Assembly: GCA_016872355.1 (NCBI GenBank) | Contig: VGZY01000011.1 | Span: 1-52,324, forward strand | Length of the DNA: 52,324 nt | Direction: 5' to 3' | Source of the DNA: SAR202 cluster bacterium | Lineage (GTDB): Bacteria > Chloroflexota > Dehalococcoidia > Lucifugimonadales > VGZY01 | Shown here: positions 43,522 to 52,066 of the stretch, piece by piece | How the letters are laid out: each line of letters starts with the position of its first letter | Numbering within the stretch: the stretch's first letter is position 1 | The notes under the pieces: generated by a model | The model's database searches: none | Told to the model about the DNA's origin: nothing | What the model saw: the letters and a program-made list of their open reading frames with translations, nothing else | Made by a program: the position numbers and the translations under genes

Positions 43522-43753
43522 TAGAGCCTCCTCAAAGGGGGTTAATTGTATGAGATCGGAGACTGGAAAAACTCATGGAACAGGGGTGACTGGGCGCCGT
43601 GGCTCGCTATGCGCTTTTCAGGACACGGCAACTCCCAATTTAATGGCACGGAGTGTATCTTCGCACAGCATGGTTGTCAACGATGGGCTTAAACATGGCG
43701 CGGAAAGGCAATCGCAAGGTGCAGAAAAGGTCAGGAAATACAATTCAGGAGAG

Positions 43754-44439
43754 CTAGTTCAGCTTATACCCGTAGCCGCGCACGGTGACGATGTACTTGG
43801 GGTTCGAGGGGTCCGGCTCAACGCGCAGCCGTAACCTGCGGATAGACTGCTCGATCTCCTGGTCGCCAACTGCGCCGCCGTTTCGCTCAGGCCAGCCGAT
43901 TGCGGCTATCTCGTCCTTGCTGCACGCCTGGCCGCGCTTCTGGAACAGCAGGTCCAGAACATCGAATTCCTTACGGGAAAGGGGCGGGTCCAGCTTGTCC
44001 GCGCGGATCCATACGTCCCGCGAACGCGAGTCCACCATTATGTCGGCCTCGCCCATGGTTGCAGCGCCTGAAGGCATTGTGAGCGTGGTGCCGCGCTCCT
44101 GGAACCGAAGGACAACTTGCCCTTCGGCAAACTCCACCTTGTCGCCGCCTTGCAGCAGGTATGTTTCGCTCTTGAGGCGCTGGCCGTTAACAAACGTGCC
44201 GTTCTTGCTGTCCAGGTCGCGAATGCGGAACCGCTCCCCTTCCTGCACAACCTGGGCTGCACCCTGGAAACGAACGGGTTGTCGATAAAGATGTCCGCCG
44301 TGGGTGACGCGCCGATCAACAGGACCTGCTGGTCGAGCGGCAGTACGCGCACTCCGGGTAAGCCGCGCTCCACAACGAACATCGAGGACGATTCGTCCGT
44401 TGTCTCTTCTTTCCTTGGCAGGTTGAAGTGCTGTTTCAT
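43754..44439 (-). pseudogene. FHA-winged-helix regulator, frameshifted
   Basis: Start ATG 44439 with GGAAGGA upstream. N-terminal FHA domain: LIGASPTADIFIDNPFVSR, then a frame change near 44264, then FRIRDLDSKNGTFVNGQRL. The C-terminal half is a PhoB/OmpR-type winged helix: LSRKEFDVLDLLFQKRGQ, QEIEQSIRRLRLRVEP, YIVTVRGYGYKLN. Inserting one base in the GGG (coding strand) gives SRxAAQVVQEGERF, the expected FHA strand. The design joins phosphothreonine reading to DNA binding without a receiver domain. Candidate binding sites (TTGTAAC repeats) lie upstream. Broken if the sequence is correct. Confidence 0.7.
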
Positions 44440-44555
44440 GCCTTATACCCGTTCCTTCCCGCCGTTGACGGATTCCTAGATTCTATCGCCGCCGCCCGTC
44501 CGAAAACAAGTAGCTTTGTATCGTCTGCTTTGCGTCTGCCCAAGCGTCCCTGGAA

Positions 44556-44573
44556 TTGTAACGACATTGTAAC
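44556..44573. promoter_or_regulatory. TTGTAAC direct repeats, 11-bp period (PhoB-box-like)
   Basis: TTGTAAC at 44556-44562 and 44567-44573, with 4-bp spacer, the layout of sites for PhoB/OmpR-type winged helices. They are 117 bp upstream of the FHA-winged-helix gene; complementary GTTAC copies occur downstream at about 44590 and 44615. Confidence 0.5.
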
Positions 44574-44686
44574 AACCCTTGAATCCACTGTTACTGAAAG
44601 GACACCCTGACAGATGTTACAAACTCTGCGTTATACGTTCGTAAGTCTTGCGGCCGCCTCGTCAGCTATGACTAGTCCGCACTAAC

Positions 44687-44725
44687 TGTCAGGAATGTGT
44701 CAGCTATTAGAGGGGTAATCGTCAG
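44687..44725. promoter_or_regulatory. TGTCAG direct repeats, 11-bp phased
   Basis: TGTCAG at 44687-44692 and 44698-44703, and CGTCAG at 44720-44725, exactly 22 bp after the second. Spacing of 11 and 22 bp fits cooperative binding on one DNA face, like a Pho box. They lie upstream of the zinc-ribbon gene at 44823 and may share the regulator of the divergent FHA gene. Otherwise the 44440-44822 gap shows no gene. Confidence 0.45.
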
Positions 44726-44822
44726 GAACTTTGGCTCTCGACCCTCTAATCTAGGGTTAGTAGTCTCCTTGGATTAGGCAGCCCGGACAAATGGGTAGTC
44801 GGTTGTGTCAGAAGGAGTGAAT

Positions 44823-45236
44823 GTGTCTACCAATACAACGACCGTTGAAATGACCGGCGCCGCAAAGGATATCAGGGTCCAGGCGCCGCCCGCGGTATCA
44901 CGCGCACGCTACGAGCCCACGAGGGCAGGAGGTCGTGGCATGATAAATCTCAATAGCTGCCCCCGCTGCAAGGGCGCCGTGATGGAGTCTATAAACCCCA
45001 GCTTCGATAGCGCCATGTGCATCACCTGCGGCTGGCGCAAGAGCGAGGTGTCCGCAGAGGTGCTTGCGCAGGTCCAGGCCCATCTGGGCGAGCCCTACAT
45101 GGAGGACCGCTACACGCACTCCCGGATTGGCACCGGCAAGCCGCCCCTAAGCGGTTGGGACCGTGTCAAGCGAAGCCGCGAGCGCGAACGCCTGAAGGAA
45201 AACGGTTCGAACGGCACGGAAGGATTACGCCTGTAA
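44823..45236 (+). CDS. Small zinc-ribbon protein
   Basis: GTG 44823 with GAAGGAG upstream gives about 137 residues. A disordered N-terminus leads to a zinc ribbon CPRCKGAV ... CITCGWRK (two CxxC pairs about 20 apart), then a charged helical tail (GWDRVKRSRERERLKENG). It may be a nucleic-acid or protein interaction module. No family recognised. The stop codon lies in a long hairpin. Confidence 0.55.
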   Translation: MSTNTTTVEMTGAAKDIRVQAPPAVSRARYEPTRAGGRGMINLNSCPRCKGAVMESINPSFDSAMCITCGWRKSEVSAEVLAQVQAHLGEPYMEDRYTHSRIGTGKPPLSGWDRVKRSRERERLKENGSNGTEGLRL

Positions 45237-45266
45237 GGCCGCCGAGTCATTGGCCGGCGGCCTTAC
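45233..45266. terminator. Hairpin between convergent zinc-ribbon and oppF-like genes
   Basis: Exact 12-bp arms GTAAGGCCGCCG (45233-45244) and complement (45255-45266) with a 10-nt loop; it includes the zinc-ribbon stop codon. No T run, but position between convergent genes suggests a bidirectional terminator. Confidence 0.65.
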
Positions 45267-45298
45267 CTCAGGGAATGCCGGAGGCTGCCCCCCGACGA

Positions 45299-46363
45299 TC
45301 ACGACTGCCTGGCAGTCTCCCCAAACAATGACGGTCCGGCTGGTGAGTAACCCTCAGCCCTTATACAAGCCACCCGATGCCCCTTATTGACTGACCGCAG
45401 CTCCGGCATTCCATCCCTGCATGCGTCTATCGCGATTGGACACCTGGTGCTGAACACGCACCCCTTTGGCGGGTTCATAGGACTCGGAAGCTCGCCCGAA
45501 AGTATTATCCTCTCCCGCCTGGATTCGACTGCCGGGTCCGGGATGGGAATGGCAGAGAGCAGGGCCCTCGTATACGGGTGCTGGGGGTTTTTGTGGAGCT
45601 CGTTGCGGTCTGCAATCTCAACAATCTTCCCCAGGTACATCACTGCCACCCGGTTGCTCACATGCCTCACAACGGCCAGATCGTGGGCAATGAACAGGTA
45701 GGTCAACCCCAGCCTCTGCTGCAGCTCTTTCAACAAGTTAATAACCTGGGCCTGGATCGATACGTCCAGAGCGGACACCGGCTCGTCGCACACGATGAAG
45801 CTGGGGCTCACCGCAAGCGCCCGCGCGATGCCGATGCGCTGCCGCTGGCCGCCGCTGAACTCGTGCGGATACCGGTCTACCATGAAGGGGTTCATCCCAA
45901 CAGTCGTCAGAAGCTCGGCGACGCGGTCCTGGTACTCGGCTTTCGTTTTCGTGAGCTTGTGGACTATCAGGGGCTCTCCGATTATGTCTCCGCAGGTCAT
46001 GCGGGGGTCCAGCGAGCCGTAGGGGTCCTGGAAGATTATCTGCATCTTCCGGCGGAACCCGCGCATTTCGGCGCCGGACAGCCCGCTGAGGCGCGTCCCT
46101 TCGAACGTAACGTCGCCGGACGTGGGTTTGTAAAGCTGGAGTATGCACCTGCCGAGCGTCGTCTTGCCGCTGCCGCTCTCCCCCACCAGGCCGAGCGATT
46201 CGCCCTTGTCGATCGACAATGTCACGTCGTCGACCGCTTTCACATCGGCGACCTTGCGCTGCATCACAATGCCGGAGGTCACGGGGAAGTACATCTTGAG
46301 GTTCTTCACCTCCACCAGCGCCTCGCGAGAGCCGTTTGCAGTCGTCAAAGTCCCCTCCGTCAT
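45299..46363 (-). CDS. Oligopeptide/dipeptide ABC transporter ATPase (OppF/DppF-like)
   Basis: 354 residues. Walker [10 protein letters not shown]-loop [13 protein letters not shown], signature FSGGQRQR, Walker B FIVCDEP, H-loop IAHD, and the oligopeptide C-terminal extension with [15 protein letters not shown] that binds an Fe-S-like cysteine cluster in some members. It powers import of peptides or other nickel/glycan cargo with partner OppD. Start overlaps the OppD stop by 4 nt. No permease or binding protein is in the window. Confidence 0.93.
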   Translation of the reverse strand: MTEGTLTTANGSREALVEVKNLKMYFPVTSGIVMQRKVADVKAVDDVTLSIDKGESLGLVGESGSGKTTLGRCILQLYKPTSGDVTFEGTRLSGLSGAEMRGFRRKMQIIFQDPYGSLDPRMTCGDIIGEPLIVHKLTKTKAEYQDRVAELLTTVGMNPFMVDRYPHEFSGGQRQRIGIARALAVSPSFIVCDEPVSALDVSIQAQVINLLKELQQRLGLTYLFIAHDLAVVRHVSNRVAVMYLGKIVEIADRNELHKNPQHPYTRALLSAIPIPDPAVESRRERIILSGELPSPMNPPKGCVFSTRCPIAIDACRDGMPELRSVNKGHRVACIRAEGYSPAGPSLFGETARQS

Positions 46364-47361
46364 ACAGCGGTGGCGCGCGTGAGGTCAGGAAGCTCGGCCC
46401 AGCGCCAGCAGGCGGATGAGTGCGAGCCGTCCACATGGAGAAGCGGCGGGATCTCGGCCCGGCACTTGTCGATCGCGTACTTGCACCTGGGTGCAAAGCG
46501 GCACCCGTCCGGCAGGTGGGCCAGGTCCGGCGGGACTCCGTCTATCGGCTCCAGGCGAGAGCCTTCTGGAGAGTCCAGGCGCGGCACAGACCGCAACAGG
46601 CCGAGCGTGTAAGGATGTCGCGGCCGCTCGTAGATCTCCCGCGCATTGCCCTCTTCAATTATCTTGCCGGCGTACATAACCAGCACGCGAGATGCGTATC
46701 TGGCAACAACGCCCAGGTTGTGAGTGATGATAATCAGGGCGGTGCCCAGGTTGCGGCAGATAGACCGCATCAGCTCCAGTATCTGCGCCTGAATCGTCAC
46801 GTCCAGGGCAGTGGTCGGCTCGTCGGCAATGATGAGCTTGGGGTTGCAGCTGATCGCCATCGCAATCATCACGCGCTGGCGCATCCCGCCCGAGAGGTGA
46901 TGCGGGTAATCGCGAAGCATACGGTCGGGGTCGGGTATCCCCACCATCGCGAGAAGGTCGCGGGCGCGGTCCCTGGCAGCGCCGGGGCTCATGCTCAGGT
47001 GCAGCTCCAGCGTCTCGGTGAGCTGCCGCCCGATGCTGAGGACAGGATTGAGCGATGACATCGGCTCCTGGAAGACCATCGCCATCTTGTTGCCGCGGAC
47101 CTTTCGCATCTCGGACTCAGACAATGCGAGGAGGTCTCTCCCCTCAAACAACACTGAACCGTCGACAATCCGTCCGGGAGGGTTGGCAACAAGCCGCATC
47201 AGCGAGAGCGCGCTGACGCTTTTGCCGCAGCCGCTCTCACCGACAATGCCGACAATCTCGCCTTCTTCGATTGTGTAGCTAATCCCGTCGACGGCCTTGA
47301 CCACGCCGTCCTGAGTGCGGAAATGCGTGGAGAGGCCCTTCACTTCGAGAAGTCGTCCCAT
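46360..47361 (-). CDS. Oligopeptide/dipeptide ABC transporter ATPase (OppD/DppD-like)
   Basis: 333 residues. Walker [21 protein letters not shown], signature [25 protein letters not shown] (H-loop) and the C-terminal oligopeptide extension ([15 protein letters not shown]). Forms a heterodimer with OppF downstream. The genes for permeases and the substrate-binding protein are absent, so the importer is partly encoded elsewhere. The 150-bp region before the start holds no gene. Confidence 0.93.
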   Translation of the reverse strand: MGRLLEVKGLSTHFRTQDGVVKAVDGISYTIEEGEIVGIVGESGCGKSVSALSLMRLVANPPGRIVDGSVLFEGRDLLALSESEMRKVRGNKMAMVFQEPMSSLNPVLSIGRQLTETLELHLSMSPGAARDRARDLLAMVGIPDPDRMLRDYPHHLSGGMRQRVMIAMAISCNPKLIIADEPTTALDVTIQAQILELMRSICRNLGTALIIITHNLGVVARYASRVLVMYAGKIIEEGNAREIYERPRHPYTLGLLRSVPRLDSPEGSRLEPIDGVPPDLAHLPDGCRFAPRCKYAIDKCRAEIPPLLHVDGSHSSACWRWAELPDLTRATAV

Positions 47362-47530
47362 TCACTTTCCTTGACCGCCGGGATAAGGCATATGATATCA
47401 GCTTTTGCCCGGAATTCGCCTGGTTTAGGTACAGGCACGGGGGATCGCCACCAAGCTACCCCCATAGTATCGCTACGTAGTGCAAAGTTACTATTGAAAT
47501 GGTTTATTAGGTGGGTTGGGCCAAGCTATG

Positions 47531-47536
47531 TATAAT
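47531..47536 (+). promoter_or_regulatory. TATAAT element upstream of the coiled-coil membrane protein
   Basis: TATAAT at 47531-47536 with TG just upstream. A weak TTAGGT lies 18 nt before it. Transcription would start about 47543, which favours translation from ATG 47573. Confidence 0.5.
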
Positions 47537-47572
47537 ACACAGCAGTTTGGGTTAACGTTCACCGCACCAACT

Positions 47573-47851
47573 ATGAGCAGCGACAACAACGATCAATCCC
47601 GGCGCGGGGATAGCTCCGAAAGCTCGCAAGAGAAGGAAGAGCTTCGCCAGATGCGCATGCAGATGTTCGACGTCTCCAACCGCATCGCACTACTGAAAAG
47701 CGAGATTGCGGAGAAAGAGGAGCGCCGCGCTGCCCGGCACGAGCGCAGCCGCCGTCACCACCGCCGGAAAAAGATCGTACGTTTAATTTGGGGGGCTGTG
47801 CTGGTACTGGCCCTGACCGCCATTGTGCTCAGCATCCTCCTCTGGGTTTAA
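47573..47851 (+). CDS. Tail-anchored coiled-coil protein
   Basis: 92 residues from ATG 47573, chosen because the TATAAT lies after the earlier in-frame starts; starts at 47516 or 47528 are possible. An acidic polar N-terminus is followed by a coiled coil (about 16-55, with KEELRQMRMQMFDVSNRIALL), a very basic stretch (RRAARHERSRRHHRRKK) and a single C-terminal membrane helix. The basic run before the helix would place the coiled coil in the cytosol. No family recognised. Confidence 0.6.
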   Translation: MSSDNNDQSRRGDSSESSQEKEELRQMRMQMFDVSNRIALLKSEIAEKEERRAARHERSRRHHRRKKIVRLIWGAVLVLALTAIVLSILLWV

Positions 47852-47887
47852 GAGGCCCCTCCTCCTGAAATGTAACGAATCGCCCAG

Positions 47888-47908
47888 GCGGGCGGTTATG
47901 CCGCCCGC
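47888..47908. terminator. GC-rich hairpin after the coiled-coil gene
   Basis: GCGGGCGG (47888-47895) and CCGCCCGC (47901-47908) with a 5-nt loop, no T run; weak terminator or mRNA 3' stabiliser. Confidence 0.4.
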
Positions 47909-48008
47909 GCGACCCCTCTGCATCCCCGCTGCCGCCCCGTCCCCTTGACACCCCAACCCCCGCCTCTACAATGTCCCCATAGGCAAATTCCGCCGCCAGG
48001 AGCCCGCC

Positions 48009-49082
48009 GTGCCCCATTCCGCTTCGCCCTTCGCAACGTACGTCGTCGGCAGTCTGCCCCGCCCTCAATGGGTGCGCGATGTCATAGAGGACCGCAAGGC
48101 GGGCCGGCTTTCTGAGGCCGATGCGGACAAGCTGCTGGACGGCGCGGTTCTTTCCGCCGTGCGAATGCAGGAGCGCGCAGGGGTCGACTACCTTTCCGAC
48201 GGCGAATGGCGACGCGAGAGCTACGTGAAGGTGTTCACCGAGGCGGTAGCGGGCTTCACCCCGGACCTCACCGTGGCCGCCCAGGGGGTTGCCTACCCCG
48301 CCGTCACCGGCAAGCTGAAGCCCCGCCGCCCAATGGCCGTGGAGGAGGTGCGCTTTCTCAAACAGAACACCGCCTCAAAGGTCATCGCAGCAGTTCCCTC
48401 GCCCTACACCGTCGCAAGAAGGATGTGGTCTCCCGACCACTCCCGCAAGGCGTATCCCACCCGCGAAGAGTTTATGGACGCGTGCATCCCAATTGGCCGC
48501 CAGGAACTGGTAGCCCTCGTGAAGGCCGGGGTGGACGCCATCCAGCTCGACGACCCCTGGCTCGCCCTCCTGGTAGACGCCGACTACCGCAAGCGCGAGG
48601 GGATCACGAGCATCGACAGCGAGGCCACGCTCTCCGTCAAGGGCGTGAACGAGTCCGTCGCCGGCTTCTCCGGCGTGCCCGTCAGCGTCCACCTCTGCCA
48701 CGCCCACTTCAACCGCCGGCACGCCACAAAGGGCGCGTACGACCTGATCATAGGCGCCCTGGGGCAGATGAACGTCCAGCGCTTTGCAATGGAGTTCGCC
48801 ACGCCCGACGCGGGCGGCCTGGGCGCGCTGAAGCACTTCCCGAAGGACAAGGTCCTGGGCCTCGGCGTTATTGACCACACAGACCGGCACGTGGAGACGC
48901 CGCAAGAGGTCGTCGATCGCACGGAGCGCGCCATGGAGTACGTGCCCAAAGAGCGGCTGACCCTGAACCCGGACTGCGGATTTGCGCCTTCCAGCATCAA
49001 CCCCATGGACTTCGACGAGGCGTACCTGAAACTCGTGGCCCTGAGCAAGGGAGCGCGGATGCTGCGAGAGAAGTACGCATGA
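48009..49082 (+). CDS. MetE-like cobalamin-independent methyltransferase, catalytic domain only
   Basis: 357 residues from GTG 48009, preceded by CAGGAG. It is the C-terminal-domain-only form of the MetE/UROD superfamily. Signatures: VGSLPRP near the start, DYLSDGEWRRESY, DAIQLDDPW, and zinc sites HLCHAHF and NPDCGFAP. Full-size MetE is about 750 residues; these short versions are thought to transfer methyl groups to homocysteine or other thiols from alternative donors. The stop overlaps the DUF6883 gene start (ATGA). Confidence 0.85.
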   Translation: MPHSASPFATYVVGSLPRPQWVRDVIEDRKAGRLSEADADKLLDGAVLSAVRMQERAGVDYLSDGEWRRESYVKVFTEAVAGFTPDLTVAAQGVAYPAVTGKLKPRRPMAVEEVRFLKQNTASKVIAAVPSPYTVARRMWSPDHSRKAYPTREEFMDACIPIGRQELVALVKAGVDAIQLDDPWLALLVDADYRKREGITSIDSEATLSVKGVNESVAGFSGVPVSVHLCHAHFNRRHATKGAYDLIIGALGQMNVQRFAMEFATPDAGGLGALKHFPKDKVLGLGVIDHTDRHVETPQEVVDRTERAMEYVPKERLTLNPDCGFAPSSINPMDFDEAYLKLVALSKGARMLREKYA

Positions 49083-49435
49083 AGCTGCCGAACGGCGAGA
49101 ACTGCACCGTTGACCGCGACACCATCGCCGATTACCTCCTGTCTGCCACGCACCCGACCGGCCAGATAAAGGCGAAGTCCTTCGCGGCATTCGGCTTCGA
49201 GCGCGTGGACCTGGATGACGTTGCGGCGAGCCTTTTGGACCTTGGGCGCAAGGGCGAAGTCGCCGGCGCCACAGAGACTAGCCACGGCGCGAAGTACTTC
49301 GTGGACGGCGCGCTGGAGTCCCCCGTCGGCATCAAGATGTTCATCCGCACCGAGTGGGTCGTGGACAGGGGATCGGATATCCCCGCCTTCTCGGCCGTCT
49401 ATCACCACGCACCGCCGCCAAACGCCGGAGGGTAA
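49079..49435 (+). CDS. DUF6883-like small protein
   Basis: 118 residues, start overlapping the previous stop. The motif series KLPNGENCTVDRDTIADYLLSATH, TGQIKAKSFAAFGF and YFVDGALESP is typical of the DUF6883 group, usually paired with a DUF4926 gene. Such pairs look like toxin-antitoxin or polymorphic-toxin derived modules, but the activity is unknown. The DUF4926-like gene follows immediately. It is co-expressed with the MetE-like gene by overlap. Confidence 0.72.
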   Translation: MKLPNGENCTVDRDTIADYLLSATHPTGQIKAKSFAAFGFERVDLDDVAASLLDLGRKGEVAGATETSHGAKYFVDGALESPVGIKMFIRTEWVVDRGSDIPAFSAVYHHAPPPNAGG

Positions 49436-49660
49436 ATGTTCAGAGAGCTGGAGCTCGTAGTCCTCACCCGAAACGTCCCCGAACACCGCCTCCTTGCCGG
49501 AGACGTGGGCACCGTGCTCCACTGGTACAAGGACGGCGAGGCCTACGAGGTGGAGTTCCTGACCGGCGACGGCCTCCCCGCCGCCGTCGTCACGCTCTCA
49601 AAGGACGACGTCCGGGAGATCGACTCCGCAGAAGTGCTCCACGTGAGGAGGATACGTTAG
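49436..49660 (+). CDS. DUF4926-like small protein
   Basis: 74 residues, start directly after the previous stop (TAAATG). FRELELVVLTRNVPEHRLLAGDVGTVLHWYKDG and YEVEFLTGDG are the SH3-like beta barrel of the DUF4926 group. Probable partner of the DUF6883 protein. The cinA-like gene starts 6 nt downstream, suggesting an operon of MetE-like, DUF6883, DUF4926 and CinA. Confidence 0.75.
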   Translation: MFRELELVVLTRNVPEHRLLAGDVGTVLHWYKDGEAYEVEFLTGDGLPAAVVTLSKDDVREIDSAEVLHVRRIR

Positions 49661-49666
49661 CATCAT

Positions 49667-50944
49667 ATGCCAACCGCTGAAATCGTCGCCATCGGCTCCG
49701 AGCTGCTGCTCGGCCAGATCGTAGACACCAACTCCGCCTGGATGGCCCAGCGCCTCTCCAACCTGGGCATCAACATGTACTTCAAGACCGTCGTCGGCGA
49801 CAACCCAAAGCGCATGAACGAGGTGATCACCCGCGCGCTGGAGCGGTCGGACATCGTCATTACCGGCGGCGGGCTCGGCCCCACGCAGGACGACCTCACC
49901 CGCGACATCGTCGCCGAGGTCACTGGCCGCAGGCTCATGCTCGACCCCGCGCTGCTGGACCAGATAGAGCAGCGCTTCCGCAAGCGCGGCTTCATCATGA
50001 CCCCGAACAACGAGCGCCAGGCCTACGTGCCGGAAGGCGCAATTCCCGTCTCCAACCCCAACGGAACCGCGCCGTCCTTCATCGTGGAGGACCCACGCGG
50101 CGTCGTCATCTCCCTCCCCGGCGTCCCGTTCGAGCTCCAGTGGCTCTTCGAAAACGAGGTGGTCCCCTACCTCCGCCGCAAGTTCAACCTGAACGAGGTG
50201 ATCTGCTACCGCGTGCTCAAGGTCTCGGACATGGGCGAGAGCGCCGTGGACGACCGCATCGGCCACCTCATCGCCAACTCCAGCAACCCTACCGTCGGCG
50301 TCCTGGCCCACCCCGGCCAGGTGGACGTGCGCATCACCGCCAAGGCGGCAGACACCGCCGAGGCCGCGCGCCTCATGGCCCCGCTGGAGGCCGAGATACG
50401 CCGCCTTCTGGACAACAAGGTGTTCGCGGTGGACAACGAGACGATGGAGGACGCCGTCGGCAAGCTTCTTAAAGCGAACAAGAGCACGATCGCGGTGTAC
50501 GAGGACCTCACCTGCGGAATGGTGGCGGAGCGCCTGCTCCAGGCCGGCCGCGAACACTTCGCCGAGGGCGTAATCGGCAACAGCCTCACCTCGGTCCGCA
50601 GGCTCCTCGCCTCCGCCGGCCGCGGCAAGGTCGAAGACGTGGCAGACCCCGATCAAATAGCCGTGGAGCTGGCGAAGGCCATCCGCGTCGCCTCGGGCGC
50701 CGACATCGGCTTCGCCGTCCACAGCGTCCCCGACTACACGGACGGCGCGCAGAACCTCGCCCGCGGCCAGACCTACATGGCGATAACCGACGGCTCAGGC
50801 GTGAGGAAGCGCACGTTCAACACGGCGGGACGCGGCCGCCCGGACCGCACCCGCACCAGCATGCACGCAATGGAGCTCGTCCGCCGCGCTCTGACAGAAG
50901 GCTACCCGGACAGGATTGCGCCAGTGGCCGACCCGAGTAACTGA
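49667..50944 (+). CDS. CinA-like protein, MoCF domain with degenerate amidase domain
   Basis: 425 residues. The N-terminal molybdopterin-binding-like domain is well kept (EIVAIGSELLLGQIVDTNS, TGGGLGPTQDDLTRDI, SLPGVPFE). The CinA C-terminal domain, which in PncC deamidates NMN using an AESCTGG-type active site, reads AVYEDLTCGM at about 276-285, so Ser and one Gly are missing; the GNSLTS part remains. It may be an ADP-ribose pyrophosphatase without PncC activity. Last gene of the MetE-like operon. The convergent HpcH gene is 309 nt away. Confidence 0.82.
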   Translation: MPTAEIVAIGSELLLGQIVDTNSAWMAQRLSNLGINMYFKTVVGDNPKRMNEVITRALERSDIVITGGGLGPTQDDLTRDIVAEVTGRRLMLDPALLDQIEQRFRKRGFIMTPNNERQAYVPEGAIPVSNPNGTAPSFIVEDPRGVVISLPGVPFELQWLFENEVVPYLRRKFNLNEVICYRVLKVSDMGESAVDDRIGHLIANSSNPTVGVLAHPGQVDVRITAKAADTAEAARLMAPLEAEIRRLLDNKVFAVDNETMEDAVGKLLKANKSTIAVYEDLTCGMVAERLLQAGREHFAEGVIGNSLTSVRRLLASAGRGKVEDVADPDQIAVELAKAIRVASGADIGFAVHSVPDYTDGAQNLARGQTYMAITDGSGVRKRTFNTAGRGRPDRTRTSMHAMELVRRALTEGYPDRIAPVADPSN

Positions 50945-50946
50945 CG

Positions 50947-51118
50947 AAAAAAGAGCAGGGCCCCCGGATTGCTCCAGGGACCCTGCGAGGAAGGTGCCAT
51001 AGGGAACACCTACCTACCGCACCTCCGACTGCTACTATCCAAAACCTAGCCTCCTTTCCAGAGTCCCCAAAGAATTTTAGACTATCATCTGCCACACTAC
51101 GGACTCTGAGTTTCATTA
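50947..51118 (-). ncRNA. Candidate structured small RNA
   Basis: Read leftwards from about 51118: TATAAT at 51130-51125 as -10 (weak -35 TTAATT), then a hairpin with arms CAGAGTCC/GGACTCTG (51118-51111 and 51066-51059), a second stem around AGGTGC/GCACCT, and a terminator whose arms 50986-50974 and 50967-50955 pair at 11 of 13 positions, followed by six T at 50952-50947. About 170 nt, no open frame. It sits in the gap between convergent cinA and the aldolase gene. A long 3' UTR of the aldolase is the alternative. Confidence 0.45.
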
Positions 51119-51253
51119 TAACCACGAAATACAGAGAAATTAAAGGGCTTTTCCGCCGATCGCCCCGCCGGCGGCTTCACACAGCCACAAACAGATTTCC
51201 AGAGAAGCGCGAGGGCAACATTCTCCCGCTTACGCAGGTCCGTACTTCCGCCC

Positions 51254-51976
51254 CTACCCTTTCGCCTTCTCCGCCTTCACGAACTCCTGGCCGGCGTTGA
51301 TGAACAGGTCCCACACCCGCGCGTTCGACGTTATCTCGTCGTACATCCTCTTCCCCGCGCCGTGCACCCGCTCGCGCACCTTCGCCTCGAACTCCTTCAC
51401 CCTCGGGTGGTTCGGCTGGCCGAGCAGGCCCATCGACTGCGCAATGTCGTTCGGGCCGGAGGTGTAGTAGTCGATGCCCTTCACCGCCAGTATCTCGTCG
51501 ATGTTCTTGAGCGACTCCACGTCCTCAAGCTGGGCGATGACTATTATGTTCGCGTTCGACCACTGCATGTACTCCAGCGCGGACTTGTGCCGGCCGAACG
51601 TGGCGGCGCGCGAAGAGCCGTAGCTGCGCTTCCCCTCCGGCGCGAAGCGGCACGATTCCGCCAGCTTCCGCGCCCGCCCCCCGTCCGTGATGTGCGGCCC
51701 CATGATCCCCAGCATGCCCCTGTCCAGGAACCGCAATATGGTATCCGGCTCAATGTTCGGAACCCGTGCGATGGGCGTCATGTCCACCATCTCGCAGATG
51801 CGCACCAGATCATCGAGGCTCTCCGGCGTGAACGGCCCGTGCTCGCTGTCGAACTGCACAAAGTCGAAGCCCGCCAGCGCCATCAGCTCAATGACGGTCG
51901 TGGACGACCACGTCAGCGTGAATCCGTGGGCCCGCTTGCCCTCGCGGGCGAGCTCGATAAGCTTGTTGGGTTTCAT
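51254..51976 (-). CDS. HpcH/HpaI aldolase family protein
   Basis: 240 residues from ATG 51976, with GGAG upstream (the open frame extends to 52204 through the repeat region and is not likely used). The class II aldolase barrel shows FVQFDSEHGPFT, PIARVPNIE, VIAQLEDVESLKN (metal Glu) and SGPNDIAQSMG (metal Asp). Members cleave or condense 4-hydroxy-2-oxo acids and related compounds. The substrate here is unknown; similar proteins are abundant in SAR202-type genomes, which is knowledge of the family, not tested. Confidence 0.85.
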   Translation of the reverse strand: MKPNKLIELAREGKRAHGFTLTWSSTTVIELMALAGFDFVQFDSEHGPFTPESLDDLVRICEMVDMTPIARVPNIEPDTILRFLDRGMLGIMGPHITDGGRARKLAESCRFAPEGKRSYGSSRAATFGRHKSALEYMQWSNANIIVIAQLEDVESLKNIDEILAVKGIDYYTSGPNDIAQSMGLLGQPNHPRVKEFEAKVRERVHGAGKRMYDEITSNARVWDLFINAGQEFVKAEKAKG

Positions 51977-52066
51977 GGCATCTCCACCGGTCAAAAAGTA
52001 GTGCGTGGAATTGTAATGGAGTGGAGTGGGAATGTGTAGTTTAGAGCGTATTCCTGTAGGGGCGGC

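Noticed and set aside
50940-51120. 6S, SRP or T-box RNA in the cinA-aldolase gap
   Set aside because: The ends do not pair with each other as in 6S RNA, the SRP GGAA-loop motif is absent, and no T-box GGGTGGNACCGCG is seen.
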